From contig CAYYNP010000091.1 of assembly GCA_964472545.1 (NCBI GenBank), positions 1 to 31,282 on the forward strand: a stretch of DNA of 31,282 nucleotides, written 5' to 3'. This DNA is from CAYYNP01 sp964472545. Lineage in GTDB: Bacteria; Planctomycetota; Planctomycetia; Pirellulales; Thermoguttaceae. Shown one piece after another: positions 7,822 through 16,400 of this stretch. The notes beneath the pieces were generated by a model. That model was given only the letters and a program-made list of their open reading frames with translations. It was not told the DNA's origin and made no database searches. The stretch's first letter is position 1. The number at the start of each line of letters is the position of its first letter. A program made the position numbers and the translations under genes.

Positions 7822-9306
7822 CTACGAACTCTCCACCGCCAGCGTCGCCAACAACACATCCACCGCCGCCGTGGCCAGGTGGGTCGACGATTCGGCCGGG
7901 TCCGGTACGGTGATCAACTGAAGTGCGTTGAGAAAGAACGTGGGATGGTTGCGGGCGAAGAGTTGATCGAGGACGTTGACCATCGTGTCGCGGTTGTGGT
8001 CGTAGCGGTCGTCGACGGCGGCCGGATCGGAGTGGAAGCGGGGGTTGTTGCGGGTCGCGATCTGATCGGTGGCGTTGACCCTCGCGTCGGTCGGCGAGTT
8101 GCCGGTCTCCCCGATCGCGTTGCCGAAGTAGAAGACGTCGTCGTCGGCCAGGCCGGTTTGCGGCGTGGCCTTGACGCGGACCTCGAGCCATTGCTGCCGT
8201 ACGGCGTTGTCGGCCCAAATCAGTGAGACGCGATCCGATCCCCCGACGCCCGCTCCACGGCGAACGCTCACGCCGATCGGCGCGGCGGCCACGGCCCAAC
8301 CCGCCGGATCGCCGTCGTTGCCGACGCGGAACTCGAAATCGGCGGCCGTGATGGTACCGTCCGGCGGCAAGTTCTCTACGTCGACCATCACGCCGTTGAT
8401 ACCACGGCTGTAGCTGGTGTATTGGCTGAAGTTGGCCGTCGCGCCCGGCAGTAGGGCATGTTTGTCGACGGCCACCGCCGCGTCGTCGCGGGCGTCGGCG
8501 GCCGGGTCCCGCCCGTCGAAGGCCGAGTTGTTGTAGAAGAGGTGCCGGCCGACGACCGACGCCGATTCGCCCGTAACGGCCGTCGCTTGCAGGGTGGCTT
8601 CGTAGGCCGTGCCGATACGATCATCGGGCCTATCGGCCGCAAAGCCGCCGGGGAAGGTGTCGAAGTCGATCCCCGGCGTGAAGTCGGGGTAATTGTCGCC
8701 GCCGAACCAGAAGGTGTGGCTACTGCCCGCAAGGACCGTTTCGTTGGGCACGAAGGTGAACGTGAAGCTGCCCAGGTCGTTACCCGGCCGGATGTAATCG
8801 TCGGGTGAGTTCGCCTCCCACTGATAGACCCAACCGGCGCCGCCGTCGTTAACGCCCAACGGTTGCCAGCCGTCCGGCGCCGTGCCGCTGGGGGCCTCGT
8901 CGGGATCGGCCGTCAGCGACTGCCCCCAGAGCGACACGCTATCGGCCGGATTCGGGCTCTTCAGCACGTAAGCCTGGATGTATCCGATGCCCTCGCCGTC
9001 GCCCAGGCTGTTCCGCAAGCCGTCCAGCAGGGCCCACCCGCCGGCGGTCCACGAGTCGTGAACGGCCGCACCGGAAAACCCTCCGGTTTCATGCAGCCGC
9101 AACAGGCCACCGTCGCTGCCGAATCCCTCAGCGTAGGGCCGGAAGTCGAAGAAGTCGATCGGGTTGAACTCGAACGTCGTGGCCACGCCGGAAAGCAGGC
9201 GGCGATCTTCCAGCGGCTCGATAACCAGCCGCCGCAAAGGTCTACCGGATTCTCGAAGCGGGATCTGCATGGGAGTGAGTCTACGGCGTCGCCGCCGGCT
9301 GACCAC
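7822..9306 (-). CDS. LEPR-XLL surface protein with dockerin-like tail
   Basis: The 494-residue secreted protein starts with an arginine-rich segment and the motif IEPLEDRRLLS (residues 29-39), the planctomycete LEPR-XLL type N-terminal signal of large extracellular proteins. The middle (about 45-400) is beta-rich and Asp/Gly-rich and is not recognised. Two dockerin-type calcium-loop repeats are near the C-terminus: DARVNATDQIATRNN (from 407) and DHNRDTMVNVLDQLFARN (from 436). In other bacteria such pairs bind cohesins; in planctomycetes the partner is mostly unknown. The start is GTG 9306 or ATG 9270 (residue 13); neither has a good ribosome binding site. The gene has its own promoter candidate and a long structured leader. 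Confidence 0.82.
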   Translation of the reverse strand: MVSRRRRRRLTPMQIPLRESGRPLRRLVIEPLEDRRLLSGVATTFEFNPIDFFDFRPYAEGFGSDGGLLRLHETGGFSGAAVHDSWTAGGWALLDGLRNSLGDGEGIGYIQAYVLKSPNPADSVSLWGQSLTADPDEAPSGTAPDGWQPLGVNDGGAGWVYQWEANSPDDYIRPGNDLGSFTFTFVPNETVLAGSSHTFWFGGDNYPDFTPGIDFDTFPGGFAADRPDDRIGTAYEATLQATAVTGESASVVGRHLFYNNSAFDGRDPAADARDDAAVAVDKHALLPGATANFSQYTSYSRGINGVMVDVENLPPDGTITAADFEFRVGNDGDPAGWAVAAAPIGVSVRRGAGVGGSDRVSLIWADNAVRQQWLEVRVKATPQTGLADDDVFYFGNAIGETGNSPTDARVNATDQIATRNNPRFHSDPAAVDDRYDHNRDTMVNVLDQLFARNHPTFFLNALQLITVPDPAESSTHLATAAVDVLLATLAVESS

Positions 9307-9458
9307 GGCGGCGCATCTTCTCGGTTCAGTTCATGCCGAGCCCGCGCTGGGCGGCCAAGCCGTTTTGGCCCCCACCGAAAAACGGGGGAAACCAAGCCGC
9401 GGCCCAAAGCCCGAAGTAAGCCCGACAAGTGTGGAAAAGCCGGCCGCGGCACACAAAC

Positions 9459-9527
9459 GGGGGCTTGCAGGCCTGACAGCCGGGGGTGGAAGGTGGACGG
9501 TGTTTCCGGCGGCCTGCAAGCACCCCC
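9459..9527 (-). repeat. Long inverted repeat in the LEPR-XLL gene leader
   Basis: The arm GGGGGCTTGCAGGCC (9459-9473) pairs with GGCCTGCAAGCACCCCC (9511-9527); one extra base pair interrupts the symmetry. The 37-base spacer is itself G-rich or C-rich depending on the strand. In the minus-strand transcript this would be a stable stem about 150 bases before the start codon. Confidence 0.7.
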
Positions 9528-9572
9528 AATGGTGTGGATTTTTGGGGTCCGGCAGGCCACATGAACACTTTC

Positions 9573-9601
9573 AGTATATACGGAGGCTCCCAGTAAGACA
9601 A
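9573..9601 (-). promoter_or_regulatory. Promoter candidate of the LEPR-XLL gene
   Basis: On the minus strand TTGTCT (9601-9596) and TATACT (9578-9573) are separated by 17 bases. The -10 box matches 5 of 6 and the -35 box 4 of 6 consensus bases, with ideal spacing. Transcription from here would give a leader of roughly 260 bases. Confidence 0.55.
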
Positions 9602-9673
9602 CGATTTGGGGGATGACGTGGTTTGCGTTGCCAAAGTGCGACCGTTTCCACGAGATTTCGTTGCGGCCGGGCT

Positions 9674-9695
9674 CGTCAACGCAATAACGTTGACG
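9674..9695. repeat. Operator-like inverted repeat
   Basis: CGTCAACG (9674-9681) and CGTTGACG (9688-9695) form a perfect 8-bp inverted repeat with a 6-base spacer. The right arm contains TTGACG, which could be a -35 box for the phosphatase gene, although no matching -10 box at normal spacing is clear. A repressor site is one possible reading. Confidence 0.45.
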
Positions 9696-9895
9696 GCCGT
9701 GTTTTGCCGATATTTGCTCTAACTCCTTGTCAGCAAAGGACGTATGCCGGCGGCGGCTTCATCGGCACGATTCGTGCAATGAAACTACGACGAGTTACTC
9801 CGCACCGGAGCATGCAGGCGCCCGAATGATAGACGACTCCATGAGACAACTTGCGAGCAACTCGGCGGCTAGGGGCCCCGGACTGGAGGAGATCG

Positions 9896-10735
9896 ATGTG
9901 GGACGATGGAAGTACGGCGTTGTCGGCAGACATCGACGACGACATGGAGAGTCTCCGCCGCCGCGTGGCGGAGCTTGAGCGCGCACTGGAAAATCGAACA
10001 ACCCGTCTGGCCGACCAGTTGCAATTGGCGGCCATTGTCCATCGGAGCCTGCTGCCGAAGCCGGTCCGTGGTGGGCGGATCTCGGTCGATGTCCGCTATC
10101 TTCCGGTCGAAGAAGTCGGCGGCGACTATTGCCAGGTGGCGTTTTCCGACCGCGACACCTGCTACGTAACGATGTGCGACGTGACCGGCCACGGCATCCC
10201 CGCGGCGCTGATGGCCACCCGAGTCAGCGATGAGGTTCGGCATGCGATTCTCTACGGCCGCCGCCCGCGCGACATCGTCGAGTCGCTCAACCGGTTCATC
10301 TGCGAGCACTTTGAACGGACCGATCTGTATCTGACGTTCATGGTGTCGCAGATCGATCTGCATCGGCGGCGGATCACCTGGTGTGGGGCCGGCCATCCTT
10401 GCCCGCTGCTAATCCACAGCAGCGGGGCCGAGGTCGTGCGGCTCGACAGCCAGAACGCGATGATCGGTGTGACGGCCGACTGCCTGAGCGAGCACCCGGA
10501 GCAGACCGCCACGCTCGAGCCGGGCGACCGTCTGTTGTTCTACACCGACGGCTTGACCGAAACGGCCGACGCCGAGGGGCGCTGTCTGGGAACGGAAGGA
10601 CTCAGCGAAATCGGCGTCGAGGCGATGTCGGTCGACCTGTTCGACGCGGCCGACCGCATTCTCGATCGTATCTCCGAGTACCAGCATGGCTCGCCAATGG
10701 ACGACAAGACGCTTATCGTGGCCGAGATCAAGTAG
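9896..10735 (+). CDS. PP2C/SpoIIE-type serine phosphatase (RsbU-like)
   Basis: The 279-residue protein is a SpoIIE-family phosphatase of the RsbU type, which dephosphorylates serine on anti-sigma antagonist proteins. A short coiled coil (residues 16-45, MESLRRRVAELERALENRTT) takes the place of a sensor domain. The catalytic domain (about 50-278) has the metal-binding residues in VGGDY (Asp77), CDVTGHGIPAALMA (Asp95), YTDGLTE (Asp218) and MDDKTLIV (Asp269/270). The start is ATG 9896 because GGAGGA lies 5 bases upstream; the longer frame from TTG 9851 is less likely. No STAS, anti-sigma or sigma-factor gene is adjacent, so the target is unknown. It appears to be a single-gene unit. Confidence 0.88.
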   Translation: MWDDGSTALSADIDDDMESLRRRVAELERALENRTTRLADQLQLAAIVHRSLLPKPVRGGRISVDVRYLPVEEVGGDYCQVAFSDRDTCYVTMCDVTGHGIPAALMATRVSDEVRHAILYGRRPRDIVESLNRFICEHFERTDLYLTFMVSQIDLHRRRITWCGAGHPCPLLIHSSGAEVVRLDSQNAMIGVTADCLSEHPEQTATLEPGDRLLFYTDGLTETADAEGRCLGTEGLSEIGVEAMSVDLFDAADRILDRISEYQHGSPMDDKTLIVAEIK

Positions 10736-10759
10736 CCGCCGCAGAGGATCGTCGTGTCC

Positions 10760-10786
10760 CGGCCGTCACGTCTCGGCCGTCACGTC
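10760..10786 (+). repeat. Short direct repeat
   Basis: CGGCCGTCACGTC occurs twice (10760-10772 and 10774-10786), one base apart, just after the phosphatase gene. Its role is unknown. Confidence 0.6.
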
Positions 10787-10869
10787 CCAGTCGTCGAGCG
10801 TTTTCGCCGAGAGGCGATCTGCCGTCCGGCCACGGCTTGGCCCGCGGAATCGCACGGCTAGGCCCGCGT

Positions 10870-10899
10870 TTGACCAACGGTAATCGGCGCGGCTACAAT
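10870..10899 (+). promoter_or_regulatory. Sigma70-type promoter of the DUF1080-ThuA gene
   Basis: TTGACC (10870-10875) and TACAAT (10894-10899) are 18 bases apart; each box matches 5 of 6 consensus bases. The start codon follows about 80 bases downstream with the ribosome binding site GGAG (10968-10971). Confidence 0.65.
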
Positions 10900-10978
10900 G
10901 CGCCGATTGCAGTTGGGGTTGCCCAAACGGGCTGTTTGAGACTCCAGCATTCCCGTGTCCCAGATTAGGAGAGAGATC

Positions 10979-12556
10979 ATGATTCGCATGGGCAAGTTGG
11001 TATGTTTGGCCGCGCTGGCCTCCGCAGTGCTCGTCGGCGTTGCCGCGGCCGAGGACGGTTTCCAACCTATTTTTGACGGGAAAACGCTCGAAGGATGGGA
11101 CGGCAACCCCGATTTCTGGCGGGTCGAGGACGGGGCCATCACCGGCGAAACGACCGCCGAAAACCCCACCAAGGGCAACACCTTCATGATCTGGCGGGGA
11201 GGGTCGCCGGGAGATTTTGAGCTGAAACTCGAGTACCGGCTGCGAAATCACAACTCGGGCATCCAGTTCCGTAGCTTCGAGGTGCCCGACCAGAAGTGGG
11301 TCATCGGCGGATACCAGGCCGACATTGCCGACGTCGAGCGATTCGACGGGCTGCTCTACGGCGAGCGATTTCGCGGCATCCTCTGTTTCCGCGGCGACAA
11401 GACGGTCATCGGGGCCGACCACAAGCCGAAGGTCGTCGGCAAGGTGGGCGATACGGACGAGTTGCTCAAGAAGATCAAGCGGGCCGATTGGAACGAGTAT
11501 CACATCATTGCCAAAGGCAACAAGCTGACCCATTCGATCAACGGACAGCCGATGGTCGAGTGCGTCGACGAAGACGTCGAGATGCGACGTAGCGACGGCC
11601 TGATCGCGCTGCAGCTTCACGCCGGCCCGCCGATGAAGATCCAGTTTCGCAACATCCGCCTGAAGGAAGCCAAGCAGGCCGATGCGCCGAAATCGGCCGA
11701 AAAAAAAAAGATCGTACTGATCGCCGGCCCTAAGAGTCACGGCTACGGTAGCCACGAGCATCGCGCCGGTTGCCTGCTGCTGACCCAGTGGCTCAACGAA
11801 AGCGAGCTGGGCATTGAGGCGGTCTGCTGCGACGGCTGGCCGAAGGAAGACGATGCGCTAAAGGGCGCCGCCGCGGTCGTGATCTTCTGCGACGGTGGAG
11901 GGCGGCACGTGGTGATCCCTCATCTGGAGGAGGTCGGCGAACTGATGAAGCGGGGCGTGGGGCTGGGTTGCCTGCACTATGGTGTTGAAGTCCCCAAAGG
12001 CGAGGCGGGCGACGCCCTGAAGGAATGGACCGGCGGCTATTTCGAGGTCCATTGGTCGGTCAACCCACACTGGGTCGGCCGTTTCGAGAAGTTTCCCGAC
12101 CACCCGGCGGCCAACGGCCTGAAACCGTTCTTCATGGACGACGAGTGGTACTACCACATGCGATTCATGGAGAATATGGAAGGGGTGACGCCGATCCTCT
12201 CAGCCACACCACCGGACAGCACGCGGGAGCGTCCCGACGGAGCCCACAGCAACAACCCGACCGTTCGGGCGCGCAAAGGCATGGCGGAGCACGTTTGTTG
12301 GGTCCGCCAGCGGCCGGACGGGGGCCGAGGCTTTGGTTTTACCGGTGGCCATTGGCATTGGAGTTGGGCCAGCGACGATTTTCGAAAAGTTGTTCTCAAC
12401 GGAATTGTGTGGATCGCCGGGATCGACGTACCCGAAAACGGCGTGCCGTCGCAGCGGCCCACTTTGGCGCAACTCAAGGCAGATCAAGACTATACGGCTC
12501 CAGAAAACTACGACTATGACCGGATCGAGAAGTTGATTGAGGAGTGGAATCGGTAG
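10979..12556 (+). CDS. Secreted DUF1080 / ThuA fusion protein
   Basis: The 525-residue protein has a signal peptide (MIRMGKLVCLAALASAVLVG, cleavage near AAA-ED at 24). Residues 27-225 form a DUF1080 domain (FQPIFDGKTLEGWDG, WRVEDGAITGE, FELKLEYRLRNHNSGIQFRS), a concanavalin-like fold now linked to 3-keto-glycoside hydrolysis. Residues 243-480 form a ThuA-like domain (KIVLIAGPKSHGYGSHEH, VVIFCDGGGRH, GFGFTGGHWHWSWASDDFRK) with a class I amidotransferase-like fold. Both types are abundant in planctomycete periplasmic sugar use, and the fusion is common there. The substrate is unknown. ATG 10979 has GGAG 7 bases upstream. A run of ten adenines (11700-11709) codes for the lysines between the domains. 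Confidence 0.9.
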   Translation: MIRMGKLVCLAALASAVLVGVAAAEDGFQPIFDGKTLEGWDGNPDFWRVEDGAITGETTAENPTKGNTFMIWRGGSPGDFELKLEYRLRNHNSGIQFRSFEVPDQKWVIGGYQADIADVERFDGLLYGERFRGILCFRGDKTVIGADHKPKVVGKVGDTDELLKKIKRADWNEYHIIAKGNKLTHSINGQPMVECVDEDVEMRRSDGLIALQLHAGPPMKIQFRNIRLKEAKQADAPKSAEKKKIVLIAGPKSHGYGSHEHRAGCLLLTQWLNESELGIEAVCCDGWPKEDDALKGAAAVVIFCDGGGRHVVIPHLEEVGELMKRGVGLGCLHYGVEVPKGEAGDALKEWTGGYFEVHWSVNPHWVGRFEKFPDHPAANGLKPFFMDDEWYYHMRFMENMEGVTPILSATPPDSTRERPDGAHSNNPTVRARKGMAEHVCWVRQRPDGGRGFGFTGGHWHWSWASDDFRKVVLNGIVWIAGIDVPENGVPSQRPTLAQLKADQDYTAPENYDYDRIEKLIEEWNR

Positions 12557-12564
12557 CGGGTCGC

Positions 12565-12599
12565 CACTTCCACGGCGGAGTGAGGAGTTGTCTTTTTTT
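12565..12599 (+). terminator. Weak terminator candidate
   Basis: CACTTCC (12565-12571) can pair with GGAGTG (12577-12582) with one bulge. A run of seven T (12593-12599) follows, but 10 bases away from the stem, so it fits a Rho-independent terminator only loosely. Confidence 0.3.
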
Positions 12600-12689
12600 G
12601 GATTTCGCCGAATTTTCCCGGTAAGGGGCTTGCCTTCGTCACGATTTTTGGGATACTAAAGATATCCCCGGGCGACGGCCCGGCGGTTC

Positions 12690-12729
12690 GGCCTCCGCAG
12701 GTCCCTGCCCCGCCTGTGGAGGCCACTTT
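12690..12729 (+). terminator. Terminator candidate after the DUF1080-ThuA gene
   Basis: GGCCTCCGCAGG (12690-12701) pairs with CCTGTGGAGGCC (12713-12724) over 12 positions with a single G-U pair and an 11-base loop. ACTTTTA follows. It lies about 135 bases past the stop codon. Confidence 0.55.
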
Positions 12730-13293
12730 TATGCGCACCGCTTTTGTGTGGTCCGTACGGCGTTCTGGTTCAATCCACTTCCTGTGTGGGATGAACCGCC
12801 AGATCCTCGGGCGGTAGTTGCCGGCACGAACAACCCGCGACAGATCGAGTGTGGTGCGGTAGTCCTCGGACAGCCTGGCCCACGTTAGAGCGGTCCGGTT
12901 CCACACCAGGCATCCTTGCAGCCGGGCCCCAAATCCTCCGCCATGCGCAGATCGCGCTGTTTCTTGCCCAAACCTCGCCTCAGTTATGGTAAAATGAGCA
13001 GCGTACACAGCCCATATCGAACAGGCAGGAAGGGAATGCTGTCGCGTTAGTGCCACCGCAAAATAAGAATGTGTTTGACACAAAGTCGAAAACCCGTTCA
13101 TATGAATAGGGATAAAGGGCGCCGTCCCGTCTCAATTCGTCGTATGGGGGGAATCCGCTTCCTCCGTAGACCGAGTTGGGCGGCGTGGTTTGCGGCCATC
13201 GGTGAGCGCGAAGGGCCGTTTCCTGGGTAAGGGAGAGCGGCGACCGGTAGTGGAGCACCGGTGGTGGAGCCACGTGTCCGTTGTGCTCTTTGT

Positions 13294-13307
13294 TCTTGGT
13301 ACCAAGA
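13294..13307. repeat. Perfect 14-bp palindrome in the giant gene leader
   Basis: TCTTGGTACCAAGA is fully palindromic and lies within a longer imperfect symmetry (about 13287-13314). It is about 110 bases upstream of the start of the giant surface protein gene and could be an operator. Confidence 0.45.
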
Positions 13308-13416
13308 GAAGAGAAACGTCCATCGCCGCACGGCCGGCAGGGGTGTTGCCGGTTGGCCGATGCGTGTGGGAGAAACGCTCCCCCCTGGTTTGGATTCATA
13401 TTAAGGAATGACGACC

Positions 13417-16400
13417 ATGTCACTGTTCGCAATGCCGAAGCTGCAACGTCTCGCGTCGAACCTTCGGACCGCCCGTGCCCGTCTTTTTGGCCGGCGTTGC
13501 CGAAACTTGGTTGCTGCACGGTACCGTTCTTTGCAACTGGATCCGCTCGAAGCGCGGCGGTTGTTGAGCGTGTCGCCGACGGACATGTTCGATGTGCTGG
13601 TGAGCACACCGCCGGCCGGTGCCCAGACCACGATTACCGCACAATCGGTGGCCACCGACCACGACGGAGACTTCGTCGTCGTTTGGACGCGCTCCGACGA
13701 GGTGCCGTTGGACCCGCTGAACAATCCCTATATCGACCCGGAAACCGGTTTCGCGCTGACGGACACGAACATCTACGCGAAGTATCTGACCGACGAAGTC
13801 CAACGGATCACCTTGCCCGAAGAGGTATTGATAGACAGCGACAACGATCCGACGACGGTGGCCCGGGTTGCCCTGACCTACGGCGGCAACGAGGTGCAGA
13901 AGGTCAACTTCTCGACGACCTATCCGGCCGACTTCATGTTGTCGGGTTGGTTTAGCGAGGGCACGCTTTTTGGCGACTACGCCTTGAGTTTCGACCTCGA
14001 CGGCAGCGGTACGATCGACGTCGGCGAGACGACGGCCTTGATCGCCTTCAGCGAGTTTGGCGACGCGGCAGATAACGCCTTGGCGATGCAGGACGCGTTG
14101 CAGGCCCTCTCGTTGGCACCGGGAGACGCCCTGAGCAACGTCACGGTGACGGCGTTGAATCCGTACGATTACTCGGTGGAATTCGTGGGCCAGGAAGGCA
14201 TCGACCAGCCGGACTTGATTCCCGATCCGGCGGCCATGATGGAGGCCACCGGCCTGACGGCGGCCGGATTTGCCTACCTGCCCGCGGTGTTCGTCACCAC
14301 CACCCGCGTGCCGGTGGAGATTCCCAATATCCCGGTCTACACCAACAATGCCAAAGCCACGGCCGATCGGATCACCGAGGCGTTCGAGTTCTATACGTTC
14401 GACAGTTTCGATGTCCCCCCACCGGCCGGCAACGCCGTCATGCCGGAAGTCACCCGTTCGATACTGCCGCGCGTGTCGGTGGCGTCGGTTCGTACGGCGG
14501 ACGACCCGGACGGGCTGCGGACGTTTGATATTACGTTCACCAGCGACTCGGGCAAGTCGACGACGACGGGCAACCTGGGCAAACTCGACCATCCGGAGTT
14601 GCTCGTGGCGGCGGTCGACGACGCGGCCGACCCGCTGGTGCTGCCGATCGACGTCGTGCAGACGATGAAGCAGTCGTCGCCCGAGTTCCGCGTCAACCCC
14701 GAGGAGCCGGACGATCCGTTTACGATCCTGCCGGACGTCTACGACCAGTCGAATCCGGCGGTGGCGATGGACGCCGACGGCGACTTCATCATTACCTGGC
14801 AGAGCGAAGTGCCCAACTCGGAGAACTTCGGCAGCGTGACGGACATCTTCGCCAGGCGGTTCTCTCCGGTGGGGGTCGTCGACGAGGCCGAAGTGGCCTT
14901 CTGGACCGACACGGACCTCGACGGCACGGCCGACCCGATTCAAAGCGTCAAGCCGTTGGAGGCGCCGGACGACGACAATCTGGAGCGTAGCGACCCGGGC
15001 AATTTCACGTTCCGCGTGAACACGATGACGGCCAACGCGCAGACGACGCCGCACGTGGCGATGGACGACGACGGCGACTTCATCGTCACCTGGGCCAGCA
15101 CCGGCCAGCCGATCAGTTTCTTCAACGGCATCTTGGCCCGGCGGTTCGACCGCGACGGTGCACCGATCGGCATCGAATGGCTGGTCAACGTGGAAGACAC
15201 CGAGATCCACGTCGACCCGTTCGTCGCGCTGAGCCACGACGGGCACTTCATGATCACCTGGGTCTTGGATCCGTTGCCGGGCCGGGGCGCGATCCAGGGC
15301 GAAATCTACAACCCCCAAGGCCTGGTGCTGATCGAGCAGTTCACCGCCACCACGGGCGCATCGGGCCCCACGGCCGCGTTCGACATGGCCAACAACTTCC
15401 TGATGGGCTGGGACCAGGGACGCGACACCGACAACATCGGCATCACCTCGCTGGGCTCCTACTCCCGAATGCACCAACTCTACATCGACGAGATCCAGGA
15501 GTTGACGATTACGCCCGACGTGCCCGGGGCCGATATCGAGGGCTACTTCCAGTTAGACGTCGGCGGCGAAGTGAGCAGTTCGATCCTGTTCCAGGCCATC
15601 GATCCCGCGGCGGCGGTCGGAGAGATCCAGAAAGCAATGACCGGGTTGGGTTTCACGGAAGTGCAAGTGGAGGTGAGCCCGTCGACGCCCGACGACTTCG
15701 CCTATCAGATCACCTTCCGCGGCGACCGGCCCGGGGCCAACCAGCCCGAGATGGTCTTCGTCAACGGCTCGCTGGCGGCTACGGCCACGGTGACCACCAC
15801 GCAAGACGCGGGTATCGGCGACACCGCCACGCCGATCCGCAACGAGTTCCGCGCCAACAGCGCCACGCTCAACGCCGGCAATCCCGAACCGGCCGCCTGG
15901 CCACTGTTGCAGTTCGGCAACCAGGTTTCCGTCGACGCCGACGGCGACGTGACGATCAGCTACGAGGGCTTCGCGCCGGACATCTCGGAAAACGTCATGC
16001 TGTTCGGCACTTACTTCGACGAGTTGATCAACGCCGACAAGAACGCCGACCTGTTGCCCTATTTCGACGGGTTCCTGCCGGCCGACGTACTCGGTTTCCC
16101 GGGCAGCAACTGGTCGGTCACCGGAGTGATCGAGGAGATCCTGATCGACGCCGGCCCGGCCACCACCGGTACGCCGCTGGACGCCACGATCACCGTCACC
16201 GGCCTGCCCGACTTCCAGACCCTCACCATCGACGGTGGCGGCGTGGACCCGCTGACCGGCGAGTTCCAGTTGGAGATGCCGACCGGTTTCTTCACCCCGC
16301 CGCTGCAGACCGCGCCGATCCAATTCGACAGCGCCAACGCGTTTGGCACGGCCGCCAACATCCAAGCCGCCGTCGCGGCCCTTTCGGCCGATTACGTGGG

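Larger units (their letters stand above)
9307..9895. other. Divergent intergenic region with structured leader
   Basis: These 589 bases lie between the LEPR-XLL gene (minus) and the phosphatase gene (plus). No convincing reading frame is present. The part 9307-9572 would be the 5' leader of the minus-strand gene if the promoter at 9573-9601 is used. It holds the long inverted repeat at 9459-9527 and two overlapping hairpins: GGCCAA/TTGGCC (9353-9358 with 9365-9370) and CCCCC-A-CCG/CGGGGG (9369-9377 with 9383-9388). The right part holds a further inverted repeat at 9674-9695. No known riboswitch core was recognised. Confidence 0.6.
12557..13416. other. Long intergenic region before the giant surface gene
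   Basis: These 860 bases contain no convincing gene; a minus-strand frame over 12514-13101 has no recognisable domain and unlikely composition. Visible items are two terminator candidates (12565-12599 and 12690-12729), an AT-rich -10 candidate at 12986-12996 (TATGGTAAAAT) with TTGCCC at 12965 at poor spacing, a 14-base direct repeat with one mismatch (13243-13256 and 13257-13270) and a 14-bp palindrome at 13294-13307. A leader of about 400 bases for the giant gene is possible. Confidence 0.55.

Noticed and set aside
12514..13101. 195-codon minus-strand frame in the gap before the giant gene
   Set aside because: It overlaps the end of the DUF1080-ThuA gene and terminator hairpins, and its product has no recognisable domain or plausible start.
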